The notes beneath the pieces are model-generated. The model saw only the letters and a list, made by a program, of their open reading frames with translations. It ran no database searches and was not told the origin of the DNA. From positions 1-64,000 of the forward strand of contig JAEYXR010000048.1 in assembly GCA_023431215.1 (NCBI GenBank): DNA of 64,000 nt, in the 5' to 3' direction. This stretch comes from Bacillota bacterium (GTDB lineage Bacteria; Bacillota; Clostridia; Oscillospirales; Ruminococcaceae). The translations under genes and the position numbers were made by a program. Numbering within the stretch: the first letter of the stretch is position 1; every line of letters begins with the position of its first letter. This document shows, one piece after another, positions 34,166 through 43,277 of this stretch.

Positions 34166-35557
34166 TTATGTTAAGTCGTTTACCAGCTTTTTAAAGTGGC
34201 AGCCTCTTGCCTCAAAGTTGGGGTAATGGTCAAAGCTTGCGCTGGCGGGAGAAAGAGAGACCACATCACCGGCAGAGGCAGCGCTGCGTGCTTTGTTCAG
34301 CGCGTCGGAAAGGTCGTCGGCACGGATGATGGTAAGGCCGCTTTCTTTAAAACCGGGGCAGTTTTTTACAGCTTCCTCAATTTTGGGTGCGGTGTCACCG
34401 GTAAGAACCAGTGTTTTTACATGCTGCAAAACCTCCGGTGCCAGAGGCTCATAAGGAATGTGCTTGTCATAACCGCCGGCAATCACAATAATTTTTTGCC
34501 CAAAGGAACGAAGCCCTGCAATGGTACGGGTGGGACTGGTGGCAATGGAGTCATTGTAGTACTTTACACCATCCAGCTCACGAATAAACTCAATGCGATG
34601 CTCCACGCCGCCAAATTCATGGGCTACTTTAATCATGGTTTCCTTGGATACCAGGCCCCATACGGCAGAAATGGCAGCCAAATAGTTTTCTACGTTGTGC
34701 ATACCGGGCAGGAGAATATCCTCCGCAGTCATCAGGCGGGTTTGGCTGTCGTTGATGGAGTACCAGATGACATTGTTTTTATCCATCCATGCACCCTGCT
34801 GCACCGCACGCAGTCGGGAGAACTGGCCAAGCCTTCCACGAACTTTATCGGAGAAGGCATTGGTGATGCGGTTGTCTGCGTTAAGAACAGTTTTGGAAAA
34901 ACCATTTTGATGTAAGAAAATATTGGTTTTGGCTTCAATGTACTCTTCCATGGATTTGTGCACATCCAGGTGGTTGGGAGCTACATTGGTAATCACCGAA
35001 ATATCGGGGCTTTGACGCATAGAAATCAGCTGGAAGCTGGAAAGCTCCACCACAGCATAGTCGGTGGGGTCCACAGATTCAATTTCCGGCAGAAGTGCGC
35101 GGCCAATGTTCCCACCCAAATGCACCTTTTTGCCCTCGGCACGGAGCATCTCGGCAATAAGGGTGGTGGTGGTGGTTTTGCCGTCGCTGCCGGTTACACC
35201 AATAATTGTGCAGGGGCAAAGGTCAAAAAACACTTCCATCTCGCTGGTAACAATGCAGCCCGCTTTACGAGCCACCACCAGCTCGGGAGTAAAGTAGTTT
35301 AGCCCCGGAGTACGGAAGATAATATCTCCGCGCAGACGGTTTAAATACTTGGGGCCAAGCTCCAGGCGTGCACCGGCGGCCTCCAGCTCGTCACAGACCG
35401 GGCCCAAGGCTTCACGGGTACGTCTATCGTAGGCGGTTACATCCAAGCCCTTACCGGCCAGCATTTTAATCAGTCCAATATGGCTCACACCGATTCCAAT
35501 TAAGGCAATTTCTTTTCCTTTTAAATTATCAAAAAATACTGAGGCTTTGGTTGCCAT
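34166..35557 (-). CDS. murD: UDP-N-acetylmuramoylalanine--D-glutamate ligase
   Basis: The 463-residue Mur ligase has the N-terminal UDP-binding Rossmann-like domain (IALIGIGVSHIGL), the ATP loop GVTGSDGKTTTTTLI (about 115-130) and VITNVAPNHLDVH. The C-terminal domain contains YYNDSIATSPTRTIAGL and IIVIAGGYDKHIPY, which distinguish MurD from the other ligases. It adds D-Glu to UDP-MurNAc-L-Ala in the cytoplasm. The ATG at 35557 is preferred for GGAG at 9 bases; an ATG five codons upstream is possible. It is not in a dcw cluster here. Confidence 0.93.
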   Translation of the reverse strand: MATKASVFFDNLKGKEIALIGIGVSHIGLIKMLAGKGLDVTAYDRRTREALGPVCDELEAAGARLELGPKYLNRLRGDIIFRTPGLNYFTPELVVARKAGCIVTSEMEVFFDLCPCTIIGVTGSDGKTTTTTLIAEMLRAEGKKVHLGGNIGRALLPEIESVDPTDYAVVELSSFQLISMRQSPDISVITNVAPNHLDVHKSMEEYIEAKTNIFLHQNGFSKTVLNADNRITNAFSDKVRGRLGQFSRLRAVQQGAWMDKNNVIWYSINDSQTRLMTAEDILLPGMHNVENYLAAISAVWGLVSKETMIKVAHEFGGVEHRIEFIRELDGVKYYNDSIATSPTRTIAGLRSFGQKIIVIAGGYDKHIPYEPLAPEVLQHVKTLVLTGDTAPKIEEAVKNCPGFKESGLTIIRADDLSDALNKARSAASAGDVVSLSPASASFDHYPNFEARGCHFKKLVNDLT

Positions 35558-35751
35558 GCTGCCTATCTCCATTTCAACTTATTAATTTGTACGGGGCCAA
35601 ACCCTGTAAAAATGCCAAATTACCACATATACATTATAGTTTGAGTGTAGGCAATTTTCAACGGCCTTATCATTGTTTTTATAAAAGTTTGTATAGGTTT
35701 ACACACGAATGGGACCCATGCTGCAATTTTTGATTTTTTTATTAAAAAGTG

Positions 35752-35780
35752 TTGACAGAAGTACAACCCGATGATATAAT
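35752..35780 (+). promoter_or_regulatory. Consensus promoter of tRNA-Leu(CAG)
   Basis: TTGACA (35752-35757) and TATAAT (35775-35780) are separated by 17 bp, about 33 bases before the expected start of the leader and 40 before the tRNA. Confidence 0.93.
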
Positions 35781-35820
35781 GAACAAGCTGTTTCGGTTAC
35801 GGAGCAGAAAAACAAAATAT

Positions 35821-35907
35821 GCGGATATGGCGGAATTGGCAGACGCGCTAGATTCAGGTTCTAGTGGTTGCAAGACTGTGCAGGTTCAAGTCCTGTTATC
35901 CGCACCA
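35821..35907 (+). tRNA. tRNA-Leu (anticodon CAG)
   Basis: The sequence starts GCGGATA and ends TATCCGCACCA with encoded CCA. The anticodon arm is CTAGA-TTCAGGT-TCTAG with anticodon CAG, reading CUG. The long variable arm contains GGTTGCAAGACTG. It is divergently oriented to the other tRNA-Leu gene 6.2 kb away. Confidence 0.96.
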
Positions 35908-35911
35908 AACT

Positions 35912-35945
35912 AAAGTGGCTTAAACATTAGGTTTAGGTCACTTTT
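35912..35945 (+). terminator. Terminator of tRNA-Leu(CAG)
   Basis: AAAGTGGCTTAAAC and GTTTAGGTCACTTT pair with one mismatch pair around a 5-nt loop and are followed by T-rich DNA. Confidence 0.75.
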
Positions 35946-36072
35946 TCTTTTATTTTCAGAACTATGATAATCTCCAATTACGAGCCAGTATCTAAAGAAT
36001 ATCTAACCATCTGAGATAATCTGTTAGCAATAGTACACGTCTTCTTTTAAACTTGTACTCTTGATGTTTTTT

Positions 36073-36231
36073 ATGATAGAAAATTCCATGATGATGAAGA
36101 TTGTCGGTATAGCATACAAGCAAATAGAAATGAATCCAAGGAGGGTTAAAGCAGAAGGGTTAAAGCGATTTTATTTGAAAGAAGTTAAAAAATACGGACA
36201 ATTTGCAGAATTAATCTATAGTAAAAAATAA
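36073..36231 (+). CDS. Doubtful 52-residue open frame in AT-rich DNA
   Basis: A short frame encodes a basic peptide (contains MNPRRVKAEGLKRFYLKEV). There is no good ribosome site upstream of its ATG at 36073 or the one at 36088, and no recognised family. The surrounding stretch 35946-36459 is AT-richer than its neighbours and follows a tRNA gene, so this may be a remnant of acquired DNA. Nothing else is seen there apart from a hairpin at 36289-36322. Confidence 0.2.
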   Translation: MIENSMMMKIVGIAYKQIEMNPRRVKAEGLKRFYLKEVKKYGQFAELIYSKK

Positions 36232-36288
36232 TTTATCTCAACTTAAAAAACTTACTTTTATAAAGAACATGGTTTCTTCCGTATAAAA

Positions 36289-36322
36289 AGCCCTGCCGCC
36301 AGTTATGGCTACAGGGTTTTTT
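36289..36322 (+). terminator. Terminator-like hairpin in the AT-rich stretch
   Basis: GCCCTG and CAGGGT pair around an imperfect inner stem and are followed by six T. No clear gene precedes it. Confidence 0.6.
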
Positions 36323-36459
36323 CATATGTATAAAAGTTAAATTTAATAGGTTTGTCCGAATAAATTTTGTCGAAAATGCTTGAAATAATAAGAGTTCCTG
36401 TTATAATTATAGCTAAGGTAGTTGCCTATCTATATTAAAAACTGAAGAAGGTGCGTATT

Positions 36460-36834
36460 ATGGGAAAGTTTGTGATTAAGGAAACCAAAACAGGCGTTAA
36501 GTTTGACCTAAAAGCCACAAACGGGGAGGTTATCATTACTTCCGAGATATACAGTTCTGAGGCTGCCTGCAAAAATGGTATTGAAAGCGTGCGTAAAAAC
36601 GCTCCTATTGCTCATTTGGAGGATCAAACCGCAGAAGGATTTGAGGCGCAGAGCCATCCTAAGTTTGAGCTGTATAAAGACAAGGCCGGTGAATTTCGTT
36701 TCCGCCTGAAGGCACGCAACGGTGAGATTATTGCTGTGTCCGAAGGGTATACCTCCAAAAGTGGTGCCAACAATGGTATTGAAAGCGTCCGCAAAAATGC
36801 ACCCGACGCTGATGTTGTGGCGGCAGAAGACTAA
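36460..36834 (+). CDS. YegP-like protein with two DUF1508 repeats
   Basis: The 124-residue protein consists of two tandem DUF1508 units (about 1-55 and 62-118). Each has the pattern F-x-L-K-A-x-N-G-E-I-I and ends in NGIESVRKNAP, repeated identically. The two halves are also close at DNA level around the repeated segment. DUF1508 proteins form a small beta-barrel-like dimer of unknown function. The ATG follows GAAGAAGGTGCG. It is monocistronic with a strong terminator. Confidence 0.9.
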   Translation: MGKFVIKETKTGVKFDLKATNGEVIITSEIYSSEAACKNGIESVRKNAPIAHLEDQTAEGFEAQSHPKFELYKDKAGEFRFRLKARNGEIIAVSEGYTSKSGANNGIESVRKNAPDADVVAAED

Positions 36835-36870
36835 CATACTATAAAACTTTATTAGTTACCAATTATACAA

Positions 36871-36898
36871 AAATGACCCGTCCTAGGACGGGTCATTT
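36871..36898. terminator. Bidirectional terminator after the YegP-like gene
   Basis: AAATGACCCGTCC and its complement form an uninterrupted palindrome flanked by A and T runs. It also lies ahead of the convergent MATE gene end. Confidence 0.88.
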
Positions 36899-37012
36899 TT
36901 GTATTGCATAAGGCGCAGAAAGCACACCCATGCCACCATGGAATAAAACACCTAGTATCTGTTTATTCTTCCATTTTTTTAATTTACTGTACAGTGATTG
37001 GAACAAGCAGTT

Positions 37013-38410
37013 TTACGACTGTGAAGCAGGGTACCACTTTCCTCTTGAAAAACGCCTGTAGCATACAAATCCGCAGAAGCAAAGGTCCATCAGCATAGCC
37101 ACCCATACCCAGCCAAGCCCCAACTTCAAAACAAAGGTAAAGAAACAGGCAGAGGCAATGCGAATACCCCACACACCAACCAGGTTAATGTAAAAGGGCC
37201 AGCGGGAATCGCCCGCTCCGCGGAGTGCACCGGAATAAATGATGAAAAAGGCCTGCATAGGCTGCGCAAAGGCCACAATTTTCAGCAGCATGCTGCCCAA
37301 TGCAACTACCTCCTGGTCGGGGGTAAAAAACAGAATTAAGTAGCGCGAGCCAAAAAACAGGGTTGTCCCCGTGAGTATCATGCAAATAAGTCCCATTCTT
37401 GCGGCGATGTTACCAAAGCGCCGGGCATCTTCTTTTAGCCCCGCTCCCACAGCCTGTCCCACAAGAGTGGTTGCTGCCACCGAAAAACCAAAGGCAGGCA
37501 GGTAAGAAAGACTTTCGGCCTGAACAGCCAGATGATGCGCCGCCAAAGCGTTGGTACCCATGGTGGCAACAATGCGGATAAAAGCTACCTGTCCCAGGGC
37601 AAGGGTGGCACGCTCCAAAGCAACAGGCACTCCCAAATGAGCGGTGCGCTGTAAGATTTTTTTGTCATACCCCTTTAAATGATCCCATTCCAGAGAAAGC
37701 CCAAAGCGGCTTCCCCGCATGGAATAAAGCACCATCATTGCTGCTACAACAATAGAAATTGCAGTGCCCCAGGCTGCACCCGCTACCCCCATGCCCAGGC
37801 CGGGCATGGTAATGGTGTTTGTGCCAATGGTAACAGGGCGCGTGGGATAAATCAGAAAGTAGTTTAAAATGATGTTTAAAACAATGGTGGAGGCATTGGC
37901 AATCATAGGAGCCCTTGTGTTGCCCATACACCGCAAAATTGCCGAAAACACCATCAAAACACCATCCGCCACCAAAGAGTAGCCCACAATACGCAAGTAT
38001 ACCGATGCCATAGGTACAATGTCAGGGTCTGCCCCCAGCATGCCCGGCAAAGCGGGCGCGAGCAGAACGGTAATAATGGTTAACACGCCTCCCCCCACAA
38101 CGGCGCAGCTAAAGGATTGGCGAATCACCCGGCGTGCGGCTTCATAATCTTCGGCACCAATGGCCTGTGCCACCTGGACCGAAAGCCCCATGGCAAGGGC
38201 AGCAATCAGGCCGTTTGTCAGCCATAGCACAGGGGTTACAACACCAACGGCAGCGGTGGCACTGGCACCCAGTGCCGCCACCATGGCAGTATCAGCAAAC
38301 TGAAAAATAGTAAAAGCAATTTGCTCCAAAATTGAAGGCCACGAAAGCTTTAATACGGTAGAGGTTGGGGTTTTGCCAAGTGTCAACACATTGGCGGTGG
38401 GTTTGTTCAT
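37013..38410 (-). CDS. MATE family efflux transporter
   Basis: The 465-residue membrane protein has about twelve helices in two homologous halves, starting with LKLSWPSILEQIAFTIFQFADTAMV, typical of the MATE (NorM/DinF) superfamily. Conserved features are GLSVQVAQAIGAEDYEAARR and its counterpart TTLVGQAVGAGLKEDARRFG in the second half. MATE pumps export drugs or other organic cations using Na+ or H+. The substrate is not predictable. AAAGGATT lies upstream of the ATG. The gene is monocistronic. Confidence 0.9.
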   Translation of the reverse strand: MNKPTANVLTLGKTPTSTVLKLSWPSILEQIAFTIFQFADTAMVAALGASATAAVGVVTPVLWLTNGLIAALAMGLSVQVAQAIGAEDYEAARRVIRQSFSCAVVGGGVLTIITVLLAPALPGMLGADPDIVPMASVYLRIVGYSLVADGVLMVFSAILRCMGNTRAPMIANASTIVLNIILNYFLIYPTRPVTIGTNTITMPGLGMGVAGAAWGTAISIVVAAMMVLYSMRGSRFGLSLEWDHLKGYDKKILQRTAHLGVPVALERATLALGQVAFIRIVATMGTNALAAHHLAVQAESLSYLPAFGFSVAATTLVGQAVGAGLKEDARRFGNIAARMGLICMILTGTTLFFGSRYLILFFTPDQEVVALGSMLLKIVAFAQPMQAFFIIYSGALRGAGDSRWPFYINLVGVWGIRIASACFFTFVLKLGLGWVWVAMLMDLCFCGFVCYRRFSRGKWYPASQS

Positions 38411-38723
38411 ATAAAAAATCCTTTCAGACCAGGTGTTTTTTAAAAAAGCGTAAGGAGTAATCTATCTTTATGGCATAGCACACACTGTTGGTACTTTTTG
38501 ATTGTTACATTGTCTTTCTTCGGTGCTGATGCTGATATTAGCGTTCCCAAAACCAATAAAAAAGCCACCGAAAAATATCAAAATTAACGAGTACACACAA
38601 TAGTATTTTATCATGGGTGTAAGGAGGAAACAAGGCCGGAGGTTTACAAGGTGCTTATGTTGGAGTAAAATATGGGCTGATATGTTATAAAAGCAAGACT
38701 GTCACAAGCAGGAGGATTTACCA
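38411..38723. other. Intergenic stretch between divergent MATE and HAD genes
   Basis: These 313 bases hold no gene or recognised riboswitch. A weak minus-strand promoter for the MATE gene (TTGTGT, 17 bp, TATTTT, around 38575-38605) is possible. Nothing else is clear. Confidence 0.35.
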
Positions 38724-39407
38724 ATGGGCTATGGCTATTTTATCTACGATTTAGATGGCACGGTGCTGGATACCTCTCCCGGTATCCTTGCCACCTTACG
38801 TCAAACAGAAGAGGCCCTGGGTATCGCTCCACTGCCCTTTGAAACCCTGCTTAAATTTGTTGGGCCACCGCTGATAGAGTCCTTTGCAACCTATTACGGT
38901 GCCAACCAGGAGCAAAGCAAGCTCATGGTAGATACTTACCGTGGCATTTACCTTAAAACCGGTGTTACCAATGCCAAAATATACGACTTTATGACAGAAG
39001 GGCTGGAGTTTGCACGGAAAAACGGAGCCAAAACTGCCATAGCCACACTGAAATATGAAAAGATGGCAAGGCTAAACTTAGATGCTTTTGGCTTGTCAGG
39101 CTATTTCGACTTTGTGGCGGGACAGCGTGAGGGGGAGGAAATCAGCAAAGCCCGAAGTATTACAGAATGCCTGAAAGCGCTGAACTGCACCGATAAAAGC
39201 AAAGCGGTATTTATTGGTGACAGCCGCTATGACGGCATTGGAGCCATGGAAGCGGGGGTAGATTTTGTGCCCCTTACCTATGGCTTTGGCTTTGCCGACC
39301 CGGAAAGTCTTTGTGGAATACCTTTTGTGGCAAAAGCAGCTACTCCCAAGGATTTATTTGATTTTATTGTTGCAACCTGCCAAAAACAGGAAGTCCTACA
39401 TGTTTAA
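38724..39407 (+). CDS. HAD family hydrolase (phosphoglycolate phosphatase-like)
   Basis: The 227-residue protein has HAD motif I DLDGTVLDT (Asp nucleophile and general acid), a four-helix cap typical of subclass IA (PGP/PMM-like), KTAIATLKYEK at motif II and IGDSRYDGIGA at motif IV. Homologues remove phosphate from phosphoglycolate, beta-phosphoglucose or nucleotides; the substrate here is unknown. GGAGGATTTACC precedes the ATG. It is a single gene. Confidence 0.88.
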   Translation: MGYGYFIYDLDGTVLDTSPGILATLRQTEEALGIAPLPFETLLKFVGPPLIESFATYYGANQEQSKLMVDTYRGIYLKTGVTNAKIYDFMTEGLEFARKNGAKTAIATLKYEKMARLNLDAFGLSGYFDFVAGQREGEEISKARSITECLKALNCTDKSKAVFIGDSRYDGIGAMEAGVDFVPLTYGFGFADPESLCGIPFVAKAATPKDLFDFIVATCQKQEVLHV

Positions 39408-39616
39408 AATGAATAAATTGTAAAAAAAAGAAAATACTAAAGCCTGATGCAATAAAAAAGAAAAAAAGCGACACATATCCTGTGCAACCCTTGTTTGGGA
39501 CATCTCTGGCAACTCCTTGCAATTCACCGTAATCGCTTTCCGTATTCTTTTATGAAAGCATCAAAAAATACTTAGAATTGCCTGGTAATGCCCTAAAAAA
39601 GAAAGGTTTTGTAACT

Positions 39617-40153
39617 ATGATGAAACGAATTGTAGCTTTGGTACTTTGTACAATGATGGCAATGACCGCGGTGGCTTGCGGCGGCGGAAGCGGAAGTTCT
39701 TCCTCCAGCAGCCAGGCTCCTGCTGTTCCTACCCTGAAGGAGGGTGTCACCCTCTCCTCTATGATTGACAGCCTGAGCCAGGAGTATGAAATTACCATGC
39801 CTGCTGCCCTGGATGACCAGATTATGAAGGACATGATGAATATTGACCCTGCCGACGTAGAAGAGTATGCCGGATATATGAGCATGGTTATGACCAGTGC
39901 AGACAACCTGATTGGTGTTAAGGCCAAGGAAGGCAAGCTGGATACTGTCAAGGCCGGTCTTGAAAGCCGCCTGGAATTTGTCAGAAAGTCTTTTGAGCAG
40001 TATCTCCCAAGTGAAAAAGAAAAATCCGGCGCAGGTAAAGTGTTTACCGTTGGCGACTATGCATTCCTTGTCATTGCAGGACGCATGGATAAGGACCCCG
40101 CCACCGAAATTGCCGAAATTGAAGAAAAAATTATGGAAAACTTTAATAAGTAA
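39617..40153 (+). CDS. DUF4358 lipoprotein of the MBOAT cassette
   Basis: This 178-residue protein has a lipoprotein signal (MMKRIVALVLCTMMAMTAVAC, lipobox Cys21), a Gly/Ser linker and a DUF4358 domain (about 40-175). The domain shows the family pattern: an acidic helix, LIGVKAKEGKLDTVKAGLESRL, QYLPSEKEK, and the strand GDYAFLVIAGRMD. It is attached outside the membrane and precedes an MBOAT acyltransferase and a DHHW protein, as in many clostridia. A role in the acylation of a cell-surface polymer is inferred. The ATG at 39617 follows AAAGG. Confidence 0.85.
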   Translation: MMKRIVALVLCTMMAMTAVACGGGSGSSSSSSQAPAVPTLKEGVTLSSMIDSLSQEYEITMPAALDDQIMKDMMNIDPADVEEYAGYMSMVMTSADNLIGVKAKEGKLDTVKAGLESRLEFVRKSFEQYLPSEKEKSGAGKVFTVGDYAFLVIAGRMDKDPATEIAEIEEKIMENFNK

Positions 40154-40170
40154 AAACTTAAAAAGCCAAA

Positions 40171-40203
40171 GGGCTGCTGCTGAAGAGCAGCGGCTCTTTT
40201 TTG
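40171..40203 (+). terminator. Terminator between the DUF4358 gene and the MBOAT gene
   Basis: GGGCTGCTGCT and AGCAGCGGCTC pair (one G-T type mismatch) around GAAG and are followed by six T. It may uncouple or attenuate expression of the downstream pair. Confidence 0.85.
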
Positions 40204-40331
40204 CGGCAAATCACTTGGAGAATTCTCCCAAACCTGCTACAATATAGGACGATACATTTAAATATTCTAAAATAACAGAAATTTTGCTGCTTATGCAGCA
40301 AAAAAAGGAAACACATACGGAGGAGCCCATT

Positions 40332-41720
40332 ATGGTATTCAGCAGCCTGTTGTTTTTGGCTCGTTTTTTGCCCATGACCATGCTGGTCTATTATCTTACA
40401 CCACGTCGATATAAAAATTTTGTGCTGCTGGTAGCCAGCCTCATCTTCTATTCGTGGGGAGAGGTTCGTTATTTTCCCATTATGGCGGCTTCTATCCTGG
40501 TAGATTTTATTGCCTCTAACGGCATAAAAAAATCGGGTGACAACACTACCCGCCGCCGCGGATGGCTGCTGGTGTCTGTTGTGTTTAATCTTGGTATGCT
40601 GTTCTTCTTTAAGTATACTGACTTCTTTATTCAAAACATCAACTCGCTCTTCAGCCTGTCCATTCCCTATTTAAAGCTGACACTGCCGTTGGGCATCAGC
40701 TTTTATACCTTCCAGACCATGTCTTACACCATCGATGTTTACCGGGGCAAGGTGGAAGCTGAAAATAATATTGTTGACTTTGGCGCCTTTGTGGCGCTGT
40801 TCCCCCAGCTGATAGCAGGCCCTATTGTGCGCTATACCGACGTAAACCGTGAGCTGCGTGACCGTGAGGTAAATCCGGCTCAAATTCAGGACGGCGTCAA
40901 AGACTTTGTACTGGGTCTGGGACGTAAGGTACTGATTGCCAATAACATTGGTGCTTTGTGGACCCAGGTGGAGGCTATGAATTACACCGATATTTCCACC
41001 CCCCTTGCCTGGCTGGGCATACTGGCATTTTCTCTGCAAATTTACTTTGATTTCTCCGGCTATTCTCTAATGGCCATTGGCCTTGGCAAAATGCTGGGCT
41101 TTAACTTCCCTCAAAACTTTAATAACCCTTATATCAGCCGCAGTGTCACCGAGTTTTGGCGTCGCTGGCATATGACACTGGGCTCCTGGTTTCGGGAATA
41201 CCTGTATATCCCCCTGGGCGGCAACCGCTGCTCCAAGTCCCGCAATATGTGGAACCTGTTTGTTGTTTGGGCTGCCACCGGTTTTTGGCATGGCGCCAGC
41301 TGGAACTTTGTGCTTTGGGGCCTTTACTTCTTTGTATTTTTGGTCATTGAAAAGAACTTCCTGCTGCCTTACCTCAATAAACCCACCTTACTTTCCGGGG
41401 TTCTCAGCCGCGTCTATATCATTCCGTTGCTGCTCATCAGCTGGACGTTGTTTGCCATTACCGACTTTGCCAAGCTGGGAGACTTTTTCCACACCATGTT
41501 TGTGTGGCAGGGCGGAAACGACTGGATGTATTACCTGCGCAACTATGTGGTGGTACTTGTACTTGGCATTCTGCTCTCCACCCCCATCTTATCCAAAATC
41601 AACGACAGGCTGGGACGTTTGGGCTGGCTGCAATATGTGTTTTATGGTGTCATTACGGTGGTGTCGGTGGCGTATCTGGTGGATGCCACCTACAACCCCT
41701 TCCTGTATTTCCGTTTTTGA
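40332..41720 (+). CDS. MBOAT family O-acyltransferase (AlgI/DltB-like)
   Basis: The 462-residue polytopic protein has the MBOAT core: LGISFYTFQTMSY, GPIVRYTD, FSGYSLMAIGLGKMLGF, TEFWRRWHMTLGSWFREYLYIPLGGNR (in part) and the catalytic His320 in FWHGASWNF. MBOAT proteins of the AlgI/PatA/DltB group move acyl groups across the membrane to extracytoplasmic polysaccharides or teichoic acids. No DltA/DltC genes are here, so D-alanylation is unlikely and acetyl transfer is more probable. GGAGGAGCCCATT precedes the ATG at 40332. The DHHW partner follows at 18 bp. Confidence 0.92.
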   Translation: MVFSSLLFLARFLPMTMLVYYLTPRRYKNFVLLVASLIFYSWGEVRYFPIMAASILVDFIASNGIKKSGDNTTRRRGWLLVSVVFNLGMLFFFKYTDFFIQNINSLFSLSIPYLKLTLPLGISFYTFQTMSYTIDVYRGKVEAENNIVDFGAFVALFPQLIAGPIVRYTDVNRELRDREVNPAQIQDGVKDFVLGLGRKVLIANNIGALWTQVEAMNYTDISTPLAWLGILAFSLQIYFDFSGYSLMAIGLGKMLGFNFPQNFNNPYISRSVTEFWRRWHMTLGSWFREYLYIPLGGNRCSKSRNMWNLFVVWAATGFWHGASWNFVLWGLYFFVFLVIEKNFLLPYLNKPTLLSGVLSRVYIIPLLLISWTLFAITDFAKLGDFFHTMFVWQGGNDWMYYLRNYVVVLVLGILLSTPILSKINDRLGRLGWLQYVFYGVITVVSVAYLVDATYNPFLYFRF

Positions 41721-41738
41721 TGAAAGGAGCCGATAACA

Positions 41739-42914
41739 ATGGAAAAAATGAAACAACTAAAACAATATCCGCTCCTGATTGCGTTTGCGGCTTTTATTTT
41801 GGTGCTGTTTGTTGCGGACATGCTCTGCTTTGGCCGGGAATATTCCGAGTTGGAAAACCGTTTTTTAAAGCAGAGGCCTAAATTCTCTGTAAAATCTCTT
41901 ATTAGTAACGAATATACCATGAAGTACGAGGAATTTATCAACGACCAGTTTGTGGGAAGAGACCAGTGGATTACCATCAAATCGGTCTCGGAGTCGGTGC
42001 TAGGTAAAATTGAAAATAACAACGTGGCCTACGGCAAGGATGATTATATGTTTGAAAAGGCTCCCACCGTGGACGAAAAGACCCTGTGGAACAATGTTGG
42101 GTTTGTGCAGAAGTTTTTAGAAAGCTACCCCGGCCATGTTACCTTTGGCATCATCCCCAACTCTTACCAAGTGCTTAACCACAAAACCCCCGTCAGTTTT
42201 CCCGGTGCAGACCAAGCAGCTTATATTCAGGAAATTTACAGCCGTATTGGTACAAGCGCTCAAACGGTAGATTTGCTGAGTGCCATAAGCGCCCACAAAA
42301 ATGAATATATCTATTACAAAACCGACCACCACTGGACTACCCTGGGTGCCTGGTATGGCTATCAGGCATATGCCCAGAGTCTGGGCATACAATATGCTAC
42401 TTTGGAGGAGCTGGCTTCGTATCTCCATCAGGTTCCGGACTTTTTGGGCACCTACTTCAGCAAGGGCAAAAAGTTTGATGCACAAAAGGACACCATTACC
42501 TGGTACGATATTCCCGTTGGGGAAGTAACCATCGACGGCAAAACTACTGTAATGGATACCGATAAAAATCAAATTCCTGTAACCGGGCTGTATGACCACA
42601 GCAAATGGGCTGTAAGAGATAAATACGCGGCCTTTATGTACGGCAACAACGGGCTGACTTTCATTCCGTCCAACAACAATAAAAATCATGTTGACGGAAA
42701 GGTGAGCAGGGTTTTGCTCATTAAAGATTCTTATGGAAACAGCATGGCTCCTTTTCTAACCTACAGTTACGACGAAGTATACGTGGTAGACCTGCGCAGC
42801 CTCCCGGAAAAAATGAGTGATCTGCTGGCACGGGTACAATTTGATGACGTTTTAATACTGTATAATTTTCAAAGCTTTGAAATGGATAAAAATATTGCCC
42901 GGCTGACATACTGA
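41739..42914 (+). CDS. DHHW family protein (AlgX/AlgJ-like acyl acceptor partner)
   Basis: The 391-residue protein has one N-terminal signal anchor (about 11-30) and an SGNH-hydrolase-like extracellular domain. The namesake motif TDHHWT is at 195-200 (Asp196, His198). The second block, LLIKDSYGNSMAPFL, supplies the nucleophilic Ser, and GKDDYMFEK is also typical. AlgX and AlgJ, similar in plan, receive acetyl groups from MBOAT AlgI and place them on alginate. By analogy this protein transfers acyl groups to an unidentified surface polymer. AAAGGAG is present upstream. Confidence 0.88.
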   Translation: MEKMKQLKQYPLLIAFAAFILVLFVADMLCFGREYSELENRFLKQRPKFSVKSLISNEYTMKYEEFINDQFVGRDQWITIKSVSESVLGKIENNNVAYGKDDYMFEKAPTVDEKTLWNNVGFVQKFLESYPGHVTFGIIPNSYQVLNHKTPVSFPGADQAAYIQEIYSRIGTSAQTVDLLSAISAHKNEYIYYKTDHHWTTLGAWYGYQAYAQSLGIQYATLEELASYLHQVPDFLGTYFSKGKKFDAQKDTITWYDIPVGEVTIDGKTTVMDTDKNQIPVTGLYDHSKWAVRDKYAAFMYGNNGLTFIPSNNNKNHVDGKVSRVLLIKDSYGNSMAPFLTYSYDEVYVVDLRSLPEKMSDLLARVQFDDVLILYNFQSFEMDKNIARLTY

Positions 42915-42924
42915 TATTTGGCAA

Positions 42925-42966
42925 AACAACAAGCAGTAACATAAAATATGCTGCTTGTTGTTTTTG
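42925..42966 (+). terminator. Terminator after the MBOAT-DHHW pair
   Basis: AACAACAAGCAG and CTGCTTGTTGTT form a 12-bp stem followed by T residues. Confidence 0.85.
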
Positions 42967-43069
42967 CAGTTAAAGAAGCTGCGCCGGGTAAAAACACCGC
43001 TTTGTGTGCATCTCACAGTCTTTATTGCGTTGATTTTTATGAATTATTGCTGCATCTTTGCTTCCTTTG

Positions 43070-43098
43070 TTGAAAGCTGCTCTGCTTTATGATACAAT
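43070..43098 (+). promoter_or_regulatory. Promoter of the HPr gene
   Basis: TTGAAA (43070-43075) and TACAAT (43093-43098) are 17 bp apart, leaving a leader of about 170 bases before the HPr start. The rest of 42967-43277 holds no gene. Confidence 0.7.
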
Positions 43099-43277
43099 TA
43101 TTACAAAGTATTTTTGTGCTGGGCTTGTGCCAACCAGCAAGTTTTATTCCTTCTGCAGCAAATTATATTGCTTATACAACGGCAAAAACCTGTTAATGCG
43201 CACCCAATCAGGGCAAACAAGGGTCAACCCTTTTTTCCACGTTGGTGTCATATATCAGTATTTAGGAGGGAATTACC

